This document shows positions 19,893 through 29,043 of a DNA stretch of 64,000 nucleotides, one piece after another. The notes beneath the pieces are model-generated. The model saw nothing but the letters and a program-made list of their open reading frames with translations. It ran no database searches and was not told the origin of the DNA. The translations under genes and the position numbers were made by a program. Position 1 is the stretch's first letter; each line of letters starts with the position of its first letter. The DNA comes from CAZHEV01 sp964531335 [NCBI: uncultured bacterium] (GTDB lineage Bacteria; Eisenbacteria; RBG-16-71-46; CAZHEV01), in the NCBI GenBank assembly GCA_964531335.1, contig CAZHEV010000004.1:62001-126000 (forward strand). Reading direction: 5' to 3'.

Positions 19893-20831
19893 ATGGAGTA
19901 CATACCCTTTTTAATCGTCGCCGCCGTTTTTGCCGCCGTGTTGACCCTGTCGGTCGCGGCGTACAGGATGCTCTCCACGGGGCAGGTCTACGTGGAGGAG
20001 CGGCTGAAGGAGATATCGGTCGCCGGGGAACACAGGGACCTGCGGCTGATGGTGGACGGGAGCAGGGAGTCGCTGGTGGAGAAGCTCCTCGGGCGGTTCT
20101 CCAAGCTGGTCCCCCAGACCTTCAAGCCCGCCGATCTCAAGGCGATGCTTGTGCAGGCCGGCTACAGGCGGCCCGGCGCGGTCCCCGCTTACATCGGCTC
20201 CAAGGTCTTCTTGGCAATACTGGTTCCACTGGTGATATTGAGCCCCGGCGTCTTCCTGGGGCGGGGGAGCCCCGGCTTCGTGGTTCTGGCTGCGGCCCTG
20301 GCCTTGCTGGGGTGGTTCATACCCAACTTCTGGGTGGCGGCGAAGATTTCCAAGAGAAAGACCGAGATAAGGCACGCCTTGCCGGACGCTCTGGATCTAA
20401 TGGTGGTTTGCGTGGAGTCCGGGCTCGGCCTGAACGCGTCGATACTGCGCGTAGGCCAGGAGCTGAGGCTGACAAGCCCGGCCCTGAGCTCGGAGCTGAG
20501 GCTGGTCAACCAGGAGATACTGGCCGGCAAGCCCAGGGCCGAGGCCCTGAGGAACTTGTCGCGGCGGACGGGCGTGGACGACATGAAGTCCCTGGTGGCG
20601 ATGCTCATACAGACGGACAAGCTGGGGACCAGCATCGCTTCCTCGCTCAGGATCCAGTCCGATTCCCTCAGGACGAAGCGTCGCCACAGAGCGGAGGAGG
20701 CCGCGAGGAAAGTGGCGGTGAAGCTCGTGTTTCCACTGGTTCTGTTTATTTTCCCGGAGCTGCTCGTCGTATTGATCGGCCCCGGCATAATAAGGTTGCT
20801 CAGGGCTCTTAGTCAGGTCGCTGTTGGTTAG
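19893..20831 (+). CDS. tadC: Tad inner-membrane platform protein TadC
   Basis: 312 residues, second T2SSF-domain platform protein ('ALPDALDLMVVCVESGLGLNAS', 'LVAMLIQTDKLGTSIASSLR', 'RAEEAARKVAVKL'). The domain order and C-terminal hydrophobic pair match TadC. It starts one base after the tadB stop. It is the last recognised Tad gene here; TadD, TadE, TadF, TadG and the secretin are not present in the window. Confidence 0.93.
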   Translation: MEYIPFLIVAAVFAAVLTLSVAAYRMLSTGQVYVEERLKEISVAGEHRDLRLMVDGSRESLVEKLLGRFSKLVPQTFKPADLKAMLVQAGYRRPGAVPAYIGSKVFLAILVPLVILSPGVFLGRGSPGFVVLAAALALLGWFIPNFWVAAKISKRKTEIRHALPDALDLMVVCVESGLGLNASILRVGQELRLTSPALSSELRLVNQEILAGKPRAEALRNLSRRTGVDDMKSLVAMLIQTDKLGTSIASSLRIQSDSLRTKRRHRAEEAARKVAVKLVFPLVLFIFPELLVVLIGPGIIRLLRALSQVAVG

Positions 20832-20901
20832 CAAGTTGCTGTTCTGGTCCGGGATCGTGCCATCCCCAACTCTCGCCGCCGGCGAGACGGAGGTTCATCC
20901 T

Positions 20902-21006
20902 ATGAGTACGTTGATCATCGTGTTAATCGTGGCCGCGATTATCGTCGGTATCCTGTATTTCAACGTTCGGTCGGCCAGGAAGAAACGCGAGGGCGGGGCG
21001 AAGTAG
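20902..21006 (+). CDS. Small single-helix membrane peptide at the end of the Tad unit
   Basis: 34 residues: 'MSTLIIVLIVAAIIVGIL' is one transmembrane helix, followed by a basic tail ('SARKKREGGAK'). The ATG at 20902 has GGAGG nine bases upstream, which is better than the upstream in-frame starts. It lies 70 bases after tadC and is closed by a clear terminator, so it is probably part of the pilus transcript. I do not recognise a family. It might stabilise the platform, or be unrelated. Confidence 0.6.
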   Translation: MSTLIIVLIVAAIIVGILYFNVRSARKKREGGAK

Positions 21007-21026
21007 GGGGTAATGTCTTGACGGGG

Positions 21027-21064
21027 GGTGAGGGAGCGGGGCTCCTTCACCCTCTCTTTGTTTT
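21027..21064 (+). terminator. Rho-independent terminator of the Tad unit
   Basis: GGTGAGGGAGC at 21027-21037 pairs over 11 positions (one G-U) with GCTCCTTCACC at 21041-21051, loop GGG. The T-rich run CTCTCTTTGTTTT follows. It closes the unit that began at the promoter near 13706. Confidence 0.85.
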
Positions 21065-21094
21065 GTACAGTCGGTTCCCGAGGAATTACAGGCC

Positions 21095-23518
21095 ATGAAG
21101 AATAGTAAATCAAGGAGCCGGGCGGCCGCCGCGCTCATCGAGCTTTCTTTGATCCCGTTGTCCAGCTCGGTGATATACCCGTCCGACGTCACGTCGTTCA
21201 CCATCCATCTTCCCGGCACCAAGAAGATCCTGGAATCGGCCGGCGGCGATGAGCCGCGGGTCGTGCTTTATTTCATGTCCGGTCCGGAGGCAGTGCTTGC
21301 GGAGGACGACCTCCCGGCGGTGGGCCTGGAGGCCCGGATCCTCAGCAAGATAGCCATGCCCGAGGACTCCTATCAAGTGACCTTCCAGGGATTGAGGAGG
21401 GTCGTGATAACCGAGATCCACAGTACGGAGCCCTTCACCGTGGTCTCGACAGAGCGCGCGAGGGAGAGAACGTACGACGCGGAGGCCTTGCGGTCGCTGG
21501 CCAACCAGGTCATAGAGCGCTGCAACCTCCTGGCCGAGGCCGACGAGAGATACTCGGTGGAGTCGATAGAGATCCTGCGCCTCAACCTGGGCGATCCGGG
21601 CAGGCTGGCTGACATGGTGGCGGGCGGCTTCAGCCTCCAGCTACAGGGTAGGCGCAGAATACTCGAGCTCATCGACGTGGAGGAGAGGCTCAAGGCCCTG
21701 CTGCCCCTGCTCGACAACGAGCTGAGAAAGAGCACCTTGCTCTCCAGCATTGTGAGGAAGGCGAAGTCGGGAATCGAGGACGGCGAGAGAAGGGAGCTTC
21801 TCAAGAGGCAGTTGGAGGTAATAAAGGCCGAGCTGGGCGAGGAGTATCCCCAGACGATCCAGGCGAAGGAGAACATGGCGCGGCTGGAGGCCGCGCCGCT
21901 TCCCGACGAGATCAAGCGGCAGATAAGGCATGAGATAAACCGCCTGGCCACGCTCCCCTACGTCTCCCAGGACTACAGCGAGGTCCTTACCTACCTGGAC
22001 TGGGTCTTCTCGCTGCCCTGGGCCAGGCAGGAGAGAAAGCCGATCGACGTCGAGCGGGTCAGAGCCGTCCTGGAGGAGGACCATTTCGGCATAGGCTACG
22101 TCAAGGAGAGGATCGTCGAGTACCTGTCCGTCCTTAGCCTGAAGAGCGACTTCGAGGGCCCCGTTCTCTGCATAGTGGGTCCGACCGGCACCGGCAAGAC
22201 GTCGCTCGCCGAGTCCGTGGCCGAGGGTCTGGGCAGGAAGCTGGTCGAGGTGAGCCTGGAGGCGGGCGCCGAGGAGGCCGACGTCAGCGGCACCGACCGA
22301 AACTACATCGAGGCGGGTCCGGGCAAGGTAATCCAGGCGCTGAGGGAGGCGGGCACCGCCGACCCGGTGATTGTCCTGGACGGCATAGACGGGCTGACCG
22401 ACGAAGAGGACCGAGAGACGGTGCTCGCGCTGGCCGATCTGTTCGCCCCGGACAAGCGCCACAGGTTCACCGACAGGTACTTGGGCTTTCCATTCGACCT
22501 TTCGCGGGTCCTTTTCGTGTGCACGGCGTCGGTCGATTACGATATCCCGTACCTTCTCGAGGGCAAGCTGGACCTGGTCCATCTCGCCGGCTACACGGGC
22601 TCCGAGAAGCTGAATATCACTTTCAAGCACCTCTTGCCCGGGCGGGTGAAGGCGTACGGTCTGGAGGAGTCGGACCTCACGATGAGCAAGCGGACTCTGA
22701 GGTGGCTCATCCACTCCTACACGCGCGAGGCGGGCTTGAAGCAGCTAACCGCGCTGCTGAACATCGTGTGCAAGCGCAGGGCGGCTGAGAAGGTGGCCGG
22801 CTCCGCGTTCGTTTCGAAGGTCGGACGCAGGGACCTCAGGAAGTATCTCGGCCCGCCACGCTACCCCAACGTCCCCAGAAAGCCCGAGGTGGGTGTGGCG
22901 ACCGGGCTGGCGTGGACCAGCACGGGAGGCGACGTGCTGGTCATAGAGGCGCTCAAGATGAGGGGCGAAGGGGAGCTCGTCGCTACCGGTCAGCTAGGCC
23001 AGGTCATGTCGGAGTCGATAAAGGCGGCCCACAGCTACGTGCGCTCGAGGGCCGACATGTTGAAGATATCCCAAAAGGAAATTGAAAAGTACGACATACA
23101 TATCCACTTCCCGGAGGGAGGCGTCCCCAAGGACGGCCCCTCGGCGGGAGTCGCGGCTACCCTGGCCATCGCCTCCATCCTCAGCGGGAGGCCGATACGG
23201 GCGGACCTGGCGGTAACGGGCGAGGCCACCCTGACGGGGAAGGTGCTCGCGGTGGGCGGGATAAGGGAGAAGATAATGGCCGCCTATCGAGCGGGCCTCC
23301 ACACGTTGGTCTTCCCCAAGCCCAACGAAGAGGACCTGCTGGACGTGCCCGAGGACGTCCTGGGCAAGATGGAGCTCATCGCCATAGAGCGCATGGACGA
23401 GGCGCTCGAGGTAGCCCTCGTGGACCCGGACGCCACGGAGTCCGTCAAGGAGGCGACCTCGGGTCCCGACCCCCGAAGGCGAAGAGGCCGCGCCGCGCGG
23501 AGGCAGGCCGCCGGCTGA
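21095..23518 (+). CDS. Lon-type protease paralogue with a degenerate ATPase site
   Basis: 807 residues in full Lon order: LAN substrate-binding domain (about 15-205), helical region, AAA+ module (about 310-580) and Lon protease domain (about 595-785). The protease dyad is intact: Ser683 in 'PKDGPSAG' and Lys726 in 'GGIREK', the expected 43 residues apart. Walker A 'GPTGTGKT' is kept. Other ATPase residues are not: Walker B is 'VIVLDGIDG' (Glu to Gly430), sensor 1 Asn is Ser479, the arginine-finger position is Lys491, and the pore-loop block 'RTYVGALPG' of normal Lon is replaced ('RNYIEAGPG'). It can probably bind but not efficiently hydrolyse ATP. A canonical Lon is encoded at 35.4 kb. Confidence 0.9.
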   Translation: MKNSKSRSRAAAALIELSLIPLSSSVIYPSDVTSFTIHLPGTKKILESAGGDEPRVVLYFMSGPEAVLAEDDLPAVGLEARILSKIAMPEDSYQVTFQGLRRVVITEIHSTEPFTVVSTERARERTYDAEALRSLANQVIERCNLLAEADERYSVESIEILRLNLGDPGRLADMVAGGFSLQLQGRRRILELIDVEERLKALLPLLDNELRKSTLLSSIVRKAKSGIEDGERRELLKRQLEVIKAELGEEYPQTIQAKENMARLEAAPLPDEIKRQIRHEINRLATLPYVSQDYSEVLTYLDWVFSLPWARQERKPIDVERVRAVLEEDHFGIGYVKERIVEYLSVLSLKSDFEGPVLCIVGPTGTGKTSLAESVAEGLGRKLVEVSLEAGAEEADVSGTDRNYIEAGPGKVIQALREAGTADPVIVLDGIDGLTDEEDRETVLALADLFAPDKRHRFTDRYLGFPFDLSRVLFVCTASVDYDIPYLLEGKLDLVHLAGYTGSEKLNITFKHLLPGRVKAYGLEESDLTMSKRTLRWLIHSYTREAGLKQLTALLNIVCKRRAAEKVAGSAFVSKVGRRDLRKYLGPPRYPNVPRKPEVGVATGLAWTSTGGDVLVIEALKMRGEGELVATGQLGQVMSESIKAAHSYVRSRADMLKISQKEIEKYDIHIHFPEGGVPKDGPSAGVAATLAIASILSGRPIRADLAVTGEATLTGKVLAVGGIREKIMAAYRAGLHTLVFPKPNEEDLLDVPEDVLGKMELIAIERMDEALEVALVDPDATESVKEATSGPDPRRRRGRAARRQAAG

Positions 23519-23527
23519 CGCGGCGGA

Positions 23528-23551
23528 GCGCCCGAGCCGGGGCTCAGGCGC
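23528..23551. terminator. Hairpin between the converging lon paralogue and sulfatase genes
   Basis: GCGCC 23528-23532 and GAGCC 23534-23538 pair with GGCTC 23541-23545 and GGCGC 23547-23551. The two genes converge here, so it could stop transcription from both sides. No T tract is visible, so intrinsic termination is doubtful. Confidence 0.35.
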
Positions 23552-23628
23552 TGAGGCCGGGGGGATCGCCCTTGAGCGGCCGCCACGCGATGCCGCGGCG
23601 GCGGCCGGTCGCGACGCCGAGCCTCGCC

Positions 23629-25539
23629 TCAATCGCTCTCATTCTCTTTCAGGCTGCCGCCGCCCGCCCGAAGCTCCTCTATCTTCCTTGTGAGAAAGCC
23701 CATGGCGTCAGGGTCCCGGGGCGGGTTGACCTCCAGGTACCGCGCGTAGGCGTCGGCCGCCTCATCGAGTCGTCCGCATTTTTCCAGGGTGGCGGCGAGG
23801 TTGTAGAGGGCCTTGTGGTAGTCCGGCTTGGCCTCGACGGACCTTTTCAGCGCGGAGATCGCCTTGTCGCAGTTTCCCTTTTCGAGATAAGCGAACCCCA
23901 GGTTGTTGAGGGTCTGGTGCACCATCTCGCTGCGATCGTCCATCTCGATCGCCTTCTCCATGAGCTCTATGCCGCCCTCCAGGTCCCCGGACCTCTTCAC
24001 TATGAGGCCTTTCGTGGCGGGCACCTCCGCGTACTCGGGGGCTATGCTCTCCGCGGCCGCTATCGCGTGGAGAGCCCCTGTCAGGTCGCCCCTTTTCTGC
24101 AAGGCAAGCGCGGTGCGCAGATAGGTCCGCGCCTCCTGAATGGAGTTCCACTCCCTCATCTTCATCTTAGGGTCGGGATAGTTCCCGCCGGGCTCCGGAA
24201 GCGAGCTCTTGTCCCTCTTGGGCGTTCCGAGATAACCGAGGGTCATCATCTTCTCCGTTATCTCGTCGTCGCTTTCCGCAAGCTCGGCGCGAAGATGACC
24301 GGGCCCATGGGAAAGCCCCTCCTCGAGGGTCGCGAGCATGGCCTCGAATTCGGCGAGCCGGTCGGTCCGGCTCTCGGCCAGGTTGTTCACCTCGCCTGGG
24401 TCGTTTCGCAGGTCGTAGAGCTCCGGCACCGGCGCTCTTACGTATTTCCAGTCGCCGGTCCTGAGGGCCTGCATCTCGTGCCATCTATAGGAGTACAACG
24501 TGTGGAAAGTCTCGATGTAGGCCTGCGTCGGCTCGAGCTCCTCCGTGCCCATGACCGCCGCGGCGAGAGACCGCCCCTGAACGGTCTCCGGCACGGCCAG
24601 CCCCGCCAGGTCGAGAATCGTGGGCATCACGTCCGCCGTCGTGACCTGCGTCGAGATCGTAACGCCCGCGGGGAGCTCTCCCGGACGGCTGAATATGAGA
24701 GGAACCGCCACCGTCGCGTCGTATAGGAAGAACCCATGCGATCCCTCGCCGTGCTGCAACAGGTCCTCGCCGTGATCGGACGTGAAGACCACGAGCGTCT
24801 CCTCTTCGAGCCCCGACTCATCGAGTCCGTTCAGGAGCACGCCTATCTGCGCGTCCGTGTAGGCGACCTCCCCGTCGTAGGGCGCCATGAAGTACCTGTC
24901 GTCGAAAGGAGGGGGCGGATCGTAGTAAAGATGAGGGTCGAAGTAGTGCACCATGCACATGAAGGGACCGCCGCGCTTGTTCCCCTCGATCCACTCGAGC
25001 GCCGCCGCGGTCACGTCCTCGGCCCTTCGCTGGGTCCCCTGGAGCTGCTCGACCTGGGTGGCGTACATCCGGCTGTAGACCGGGAACTCTCCGCTCATGT
25101 CGTCGTCGTAGTGATCGAAGCCGTCCGCGAAGCCGTAGCGCCTGTCCAGGACCATCGATGCGACGAAGCCGGCCGTCCTGTATCCGGCCTCCTTGAAAGG
25201 CCCCGCCAGCTTGGGAAGCGAAGGGCTCAAGGCGAAAAGCTCGTTGTCCCTTACCTCGTGAAGCGTCGGATAGGTGCCCGTGATAAGGGTCGCCACTGAA
25301 GGCGCAGTTACGGGCGACGAGGTCACGACGTCCGCGAACTTCACACCGCGCGAGGCCAGCCTGTCTATATGGGGGGTGCGGATGTCCCTGTATCCATAGC
25401 ATCTGAGGTGGTCCGCCCTCAGAGTGTCCACTATTATGAAAAGCACGTTGGGGCCTTTGTCCCCGCCGCCGCACGAGGCGAGCGCCATGGGGATCGCCGC
25501 GGCCGCGGCCAGTATGGAGATAGCCCGTCTGAAGCGCAT
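23629..25539 (-). CDS. Sulfatase-superfamily lipoprotein with C-terminal TPR repeats
   Basis: The only clear minus-strand gene. The 636 residues start with a lipoprotein signal (lipobox 'LASC', Cys23). An alkaline phosphatase/sulfatase-fold domain follows, with metal-site segments 'IIVDTLRADHLRCYGY' and 'FTSDHGEDLLQHGEGSHG'. Four or more TPR-like repeats occupy about residues 455-625. Where sulfatases have Cys or Ser in C-x-P-S-R, this protein has Thr78 ('TAPSV') and lacks the Arg. It cannot form formylglycine and is more like Thr-nucleophile phosphotransferases or hydrolases of the superfamily. Substrate unknown. GGGAGG lies five bases before the ATG. Confidence 0.83.
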   Translation of the reverse strand: MRFRRAISILAAAAAIPMALASCGGGDKGPNVLFIIVDTLRADHLRCYGYRDIRTPHIDRLASRGVKFADVVTSSPVTAPSVATLITGTYPTLHEVRDNELFALSPSLPKLAGPFKEAGYRTAGFVASMVLDRRYGFADGFDHYDDDMSGEFPVYSRMYATQVEQLQGTQRRAEDVTAAALEWIEGNKRGGPFMCMVHYFDPHLYYDPPPPFDDRYFMAPYDGEVAYTDAQIGVLLNGLDESGLEEETLVVFTSDHGEDLLQHGEGSHGFFLYDATVAVPLIFSRPGELPAGVTISTQVTTADVMPTILDLAGLAVPETVQGRSLAAAVMGTEELEPTQAYIETFHTLYSYRWHEMQALRTGDWKYVRAPVPELYDLRNDPGEVNNLAESRTDRLAEFEAMLATLEEGLSHGPGHLRAELAESDDEITEKMMTLGYLGTPKRDKSSLPEPGGNYPDPKMKMREWNSIQEARTYLRTALALQKRGDLTGALHAIAAAESIAPEYAEVPATKGLIVKRSGDLEGGIELMEKAIEMDDRSEMVHQTLNNLGFAYLEKGNCDKAISALKRSVEAKPDYHKALYNLAATLEKCGRLDEAADAYARYLEVNPPRDPDAMGFLTRKIEELRAGGGSLKENESD

Positions 25540-25557
25540 ATATGCCTCCCATGAATT

Positions 25558-25585
25558 GGTTCTCGTTCAATCTCGACCGAGAACC
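25558..25585. repeat. Perfect 8-bp inverted repeat upstream of the sulfatase gene
   Basis: GGTTCTCG at 25558-25565 and CGAGAACC at 25578-25585, separated by 12 bases. It lies about 20-45 bases before the sulfatase ATG, so it is either an operator or a leader hairpin. Confidence 0.5.
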
Positions 25586-25738
25586 CTCATGATCCAGCCT
25601 ATCACGCCCCTTTACCCCCGGCAACCGTACGAAGGCGGGCGTAATTGTAGTGACACGGCGTGGGGGGCGCTTCGCGCCGTCTGAGCAAGGCGGCCTCGGC
25701 CCTCCAGGGGGGTCACCATGTCTATTCCCATTCCCACC

Positions 25739-25768
25739 CGGAGCGCTGGAAAACGGAGCGCTGGAAAA
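25739..25768 (+). repeat. Two tandem 15-bp repeats just upstream of the pyr promoter
   Basis: The unit CGGAGCGCTGGAAAA occurs twice without a gap (25739-25753 and 25754-25768) and includes the palindrome AGCGCT. It ends three bases before the -35 box. One and a half helical turns per unit suits side-by-side protein binding, but this could also be a chance duplication. Confidence 0.6.
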
Positions 25769-25771
25769 CCC

Positions 25772-25800
25772 TTGCGCCCCGCCCGCGAGGAGGATACAAT
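25772..25800 (+). promoter_or_regulatory. Sigma-70 promoter of the pyr operon
   Basis: -35 TTGCGC at 25772-25777, 17-base spacer, -10 TACAAT at 25795-25800. Transcription would start near 25807, giving a leader of about 158 nt before pyrR. Confidence 0.7.
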
Positions 25801-25833
25801 CCCCTCGATAGAGACAGCCCCGCCTTTAATGAG

Positions 25834-25849
25834 CGGCCCGGTGAGGCCG
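25834..25849 (+). promoter_or_regulatory. PyrR-binding stem-loop in the pyr leader
   Basis: CGGCC 25834-25838, loop CGGTGA 25839-25844, GGCCG 25845-25849. The loop fits the known PyrR hexaloop CNGNGA, and the next two base pairs fit the ARUCCNGNGAGGYU consensus apart from U to C and A-U to G-C changes. It lies in the transcribed leader of an operon that itself begins with pyrR. A T6 run (25925-25930) inside a GGCAAG/CTTGCC hairpin follows just before the pyrR ribosome site, so control may act on termination or on translation. Confidence 0.62.
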
Positions 25850-25955
25850 AGAAGGGGGAACGATGCACTGTGGAAGGGACAGCAGGGTCTTCCGCCGGCG
25901 CAGAAGAGCGCCCGCGGCAAGGCCTTTTTTCTTGCCGGCCACCATCTTGTTCTAG

Positions 25956-26567
<612 letters not shown>

Positions 26568-26579
26568 GAGGTGACCGAC

Positions 26580-27521
26580 TTGTTCAAGGGAACGAACCTG
26601 CTGGGACTCGAGACCCTGGAAGCGGGCGAGATCGAGAGCATTCTCGATACCGCCGAGTCATTCAGAGAAGTGCTGGAGCGGCCTATCAAGAAGGTCCCCA
26701 CCCTCAGGGGACAGACGATAGTGAACCTCTTTTTCGAGCCGAGCACCAGGACGCGCGTCTCCTTCGAGCTGGCGGAGAAGAGGCTCAGCGCGGACTCGAT
26801 AAACTTCTCCTCGTCCGGCAGCAGCGTCTCGAAGGGGGAGACCCTGAAGGACACGGCGCGCAACATAGAGGCGATGAACGTTGACATGCTGGTCATACGC
26901 CATCCCGCGGCCGGCGCGCCGCACTACCTTGCCACTTGCCTGGACGCGCGCGTGATAAACGCCGGAGACGGAGCGCACGAGCACCCCACGCAGGCCCTTC
27001 TGGACATGTTCACCGTGCGGCGCAGGGTCGGGCGCATAAAGGGGCTGCGGGTGGCCATCATAGGGGACATCGCGCACAGCCGAGTGGCCCGGTCGAACAT
27101 CTGGGGGTTCGGGAAAATGGGCGCCGGCGTCGCGGTGTGCGGGCCGAGCACCTTGATGCCCGTCGAGGTGGACAAGATGGGCGTGGAGGTCTTCTGGAGG
27201 GTGGAGGAGGCGGTGGAGGGCGCGGACGTGGTCCTGGTCCTGCGACTCCAGCGCGAGAGGCAAAGGGACGTGTTCCTGCCGTCCTTGAGGGAATACGCCA
27301 GGATGTTCGGGGTCAACTCGGCCAAGTTGAAGCACGCCAAGGAGGGGGCCCTGGTGATGCATCCCGGGCCCATAAACAGGGGCATAGAGATCGCCCAGGA
27401 TGTCGCGGACGGCCCGTTCTCCGTGATACTGGAGCAGGTGACGAACGGAGTGGCCGTCAGGATGGCCGTCCTGTATCTCTTGGGCGGCGTCGAGGAGTCC
27501 AAGGAGGTAGTCGTCGCCTGA
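26580..27521 (+). CDS. pyrB: Aspartate carbamoyltransferase catalytic subunit (PyrB)
   Basis: Makes N-carbamoyl-aspartate from carbamoyl phosphate and aspartate. The carbamoyl-phosphate site '[18 protein letters not shown]', the '[11 protein letters not shown]' loop and '[12 protein letters not shown]' are present. I choose the TTG at 26580 because AGGAGGT sits seven bases upstream. A GTG at 26571 is in frame, but the ribosome site would touch it with no spacing. No pyrI regulatory subunit follows; pyrC comes next, 41 bases later. Confidence 0.94.
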   Translation: MFKGTNLLGLETLEAGEIESILDTAESFREVLERPIKKVPTLRGQTIVNLFFEPSTRTRVSFELAEKRLSADSINFSSSGSSVSKGETLKDTARNIEAMNVDMLVIRHPAAGAPHYLATCLDARVINAGDGAHEHPTQALLDMFTVRRRVGRIKGLRVAIIGDIAHSRVARSNIWGFGKMGAGVAVCGPSTLMPVEVDKMGVEVFWRVEEAVEGADVVLVLRLQRERQRDVFLPSLREYARMFGVNSAKLKHAKEGALVMHPGPINRGIEIAQDVADGPFSVILEQVTNGVAVRMAVLYLLGGVEESKEVVVA

Positions 27522-27562
27522 TCGAATTACGCCGTTCAGGTGGAGGAGGTGCGCTCGAGAAA

Positions 27563-28909
27563 ATGTCTGAAGGGAACAAGATGGATATCGGAGGCATGTA
27601 CGTGTTGAGAGGGGGACTCGTCGTCGATCCGCTCGCGGAGTCGGAGACGGCGGTGGACGTCCTGGTGAGAGGGGGGATCGTGGAAGCGATGGGCCCCGGC
27701 CTCGAGGTGGAGGGCGAGTGCGCCGAGCTCGACGTATCAGGGTCTCTGGTCTGCCCGGGGCTTATCGACATGCACGTGCACCTGCGCGAGCCAGGGCGCG
27801 AGGACAAGGAGACCATAGAGAGCGGCACCGCCGCGGCGGTGCGCGGCGGCTTCACCGCGGTCGCCTGTATGCCCAACACGGACCCTCCAATAGACAACCA
27901 GGGCGCGGTGTCCTTCGTTCTGGAGAGGGCGGCGCGATTTGGATCGTGCACGGTCCTGCCGGTCGCGTCCATCACCATGAAAAGGGAGGGAAAGGCGCTC
28001 ACCGAGATGTTCGACCTGGCCGCGGCCGGCGCGGTCGCACTCAGCGACGATGGCGATTCGGTGAAGGATGCGAGCGTCATGAGAAGGGCTCTGGAATACT
28101 CCGTCATGGCCGGCCTGCCCGTCATATCGCACTGCGAGGACAAGTCGCTCGCGGGATCGGGCGTCATGCACGAGGGGGTCCTGTCGACGCGGCTGGGTCT
28201 CAAGGGGATACCCTCCGTCTCCGAGGAGGTTATCGTGAGCAGGGATATCGCCCTGGCCGAGTTGACGTCGGCTCGACTGCACCTCACGCACCTCAGCTCG
28301 GCCAGGTCGGTTGAGATGGTCAGAGAGGCCAAGGCCCGCGGAGTCAATGTCAGCGCGGATGTGACGCCGCACCACATCGCACTGACTCACGAGGCGGTCG
28401 TGGGCTACCGGACTTACGCCAAGGTCAATCCCCCTCTGAGGACCGAGAGAGACAGAATGGCCCTCCTCGAGGGGCTCAAAGAAGGTACAATCGACTGTGT
28501 GGCCACCGATCATGCTCCCCACACGGAGATAGAGAAGGACGTCGAATTCGACGTGGCTCCTTTCGGCGCAATCGGGCTGGAGACGGCCGTCGGCGTGCTG
28601 TTCACCTATGCCGTGCGAACCGGGCTAATGTCGCGAGCCCGAGCCGTCGCCAGACTGACCGCCGGCCCCGCGTCGGCCCTGGGCCTGCGGACGGCGGGGA
28701 CCCTGCGTCAAGGGGGACGCGCGGACATCACCGTAATCGACCCCGAAATGACCTGGACCGTGGATCCCGATCGCTTCGTCTCCAAGTCCAGGAACAGCCC
28801 GTTCGTGGGGCAGAGCCTGACCGGAGCGCCGGTGCTGACGATTGTGGGAGGGCGCGTGGCCCACATGGGCCGTGAGCTGCGGACCTCCGGCAAGCTGGAG
28901 GCGACCTAG
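27563..28909 (+). CDS. pyrC: Dihydroorotase (PyrC)
   Basis: 448-residue class I dihydroorotase, closing carbamoyl-aspartate to dihydroorotate. Zinc site motifs are complete: 'GLIDMHVHLREPG', a His in 'VISHCEDKSL', 'LHLTHLSSARS' and the catalytic Asp in 'ATDHAPHT'. The reading frame stays open far upstream across pyrB, but the protein family starts here. ATG 27563 follows GGAGGAGGT by 12 bases, and ATG 27581 is an alternative. Confidence 0.95.
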   Translation: MSEGNKMDIGGMYVLRGGLVVDPLAESETAVDVLVRGGIVEAMGPGLEVEGECAELDVSGSLVCPGLIDMHVHLREPGREDKETIESGTAAAVRGGFTAVACMPNTDPPIDNQGAVSFVLERAARFGSCTVLPVASITMKREGKALTEMFDLAAAGAVALSDDGDSVKDASVMRRALEYSVMAGLPVISHCEDKSLAGSGVMHEGVLSTRLGLKGIPSVSEEVIVSRDIALAELTSARLHLTHLSSARSVEMVREAKARGVNVSADVTPHHIALTHEAVVGYRTYAKVNPPLRTERDRMALLEGLKEGTIDCVATDHAPHTEIEKDVEFDVAPFGAIGLETAVGVLFTYAVRTGLMSRARAVARLTAGPASALGLRTAGTLRQGGRADITVIDPEMTWTVDPDRFVSKSRNSPFVGQSLTGAPVLTIVGGRVAHMGRELRTSGKLEAT

Positions 28910-29043
28910 GCGGAGCGCCCGCGTCAGGTGGAGCCGGAGCTGGAGGCGAGTCCGGCGCTCGGTCCGCGTGCGGCCGGCGTGGTATCGCTCGCGGAGTCCG
29001 CGCCACCCGGTCCCACCGCGCCGAAGATGTTCTTGGAGGTAGT

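Noticed and set aside
23572-24726. Plus-strand open frame of 384 codons opposite the sulfatase gene
   Set aside because: The minus-strand frame has a lipobox, sulfatase motifs and TPRs; the plus-strand product resembles nothing.
25703-25714. Second PyrR-loop-like sequence TCCAGGGGGGTC
   Set aside because: It lies upstream of the predicted pyr transcription start, so it would not be in the RNA.
26936-27562. N-terminal extension of pyrC across pyrB
   Set aside because: The frame is open by chance; dihydroorotases start at the block after 27563.
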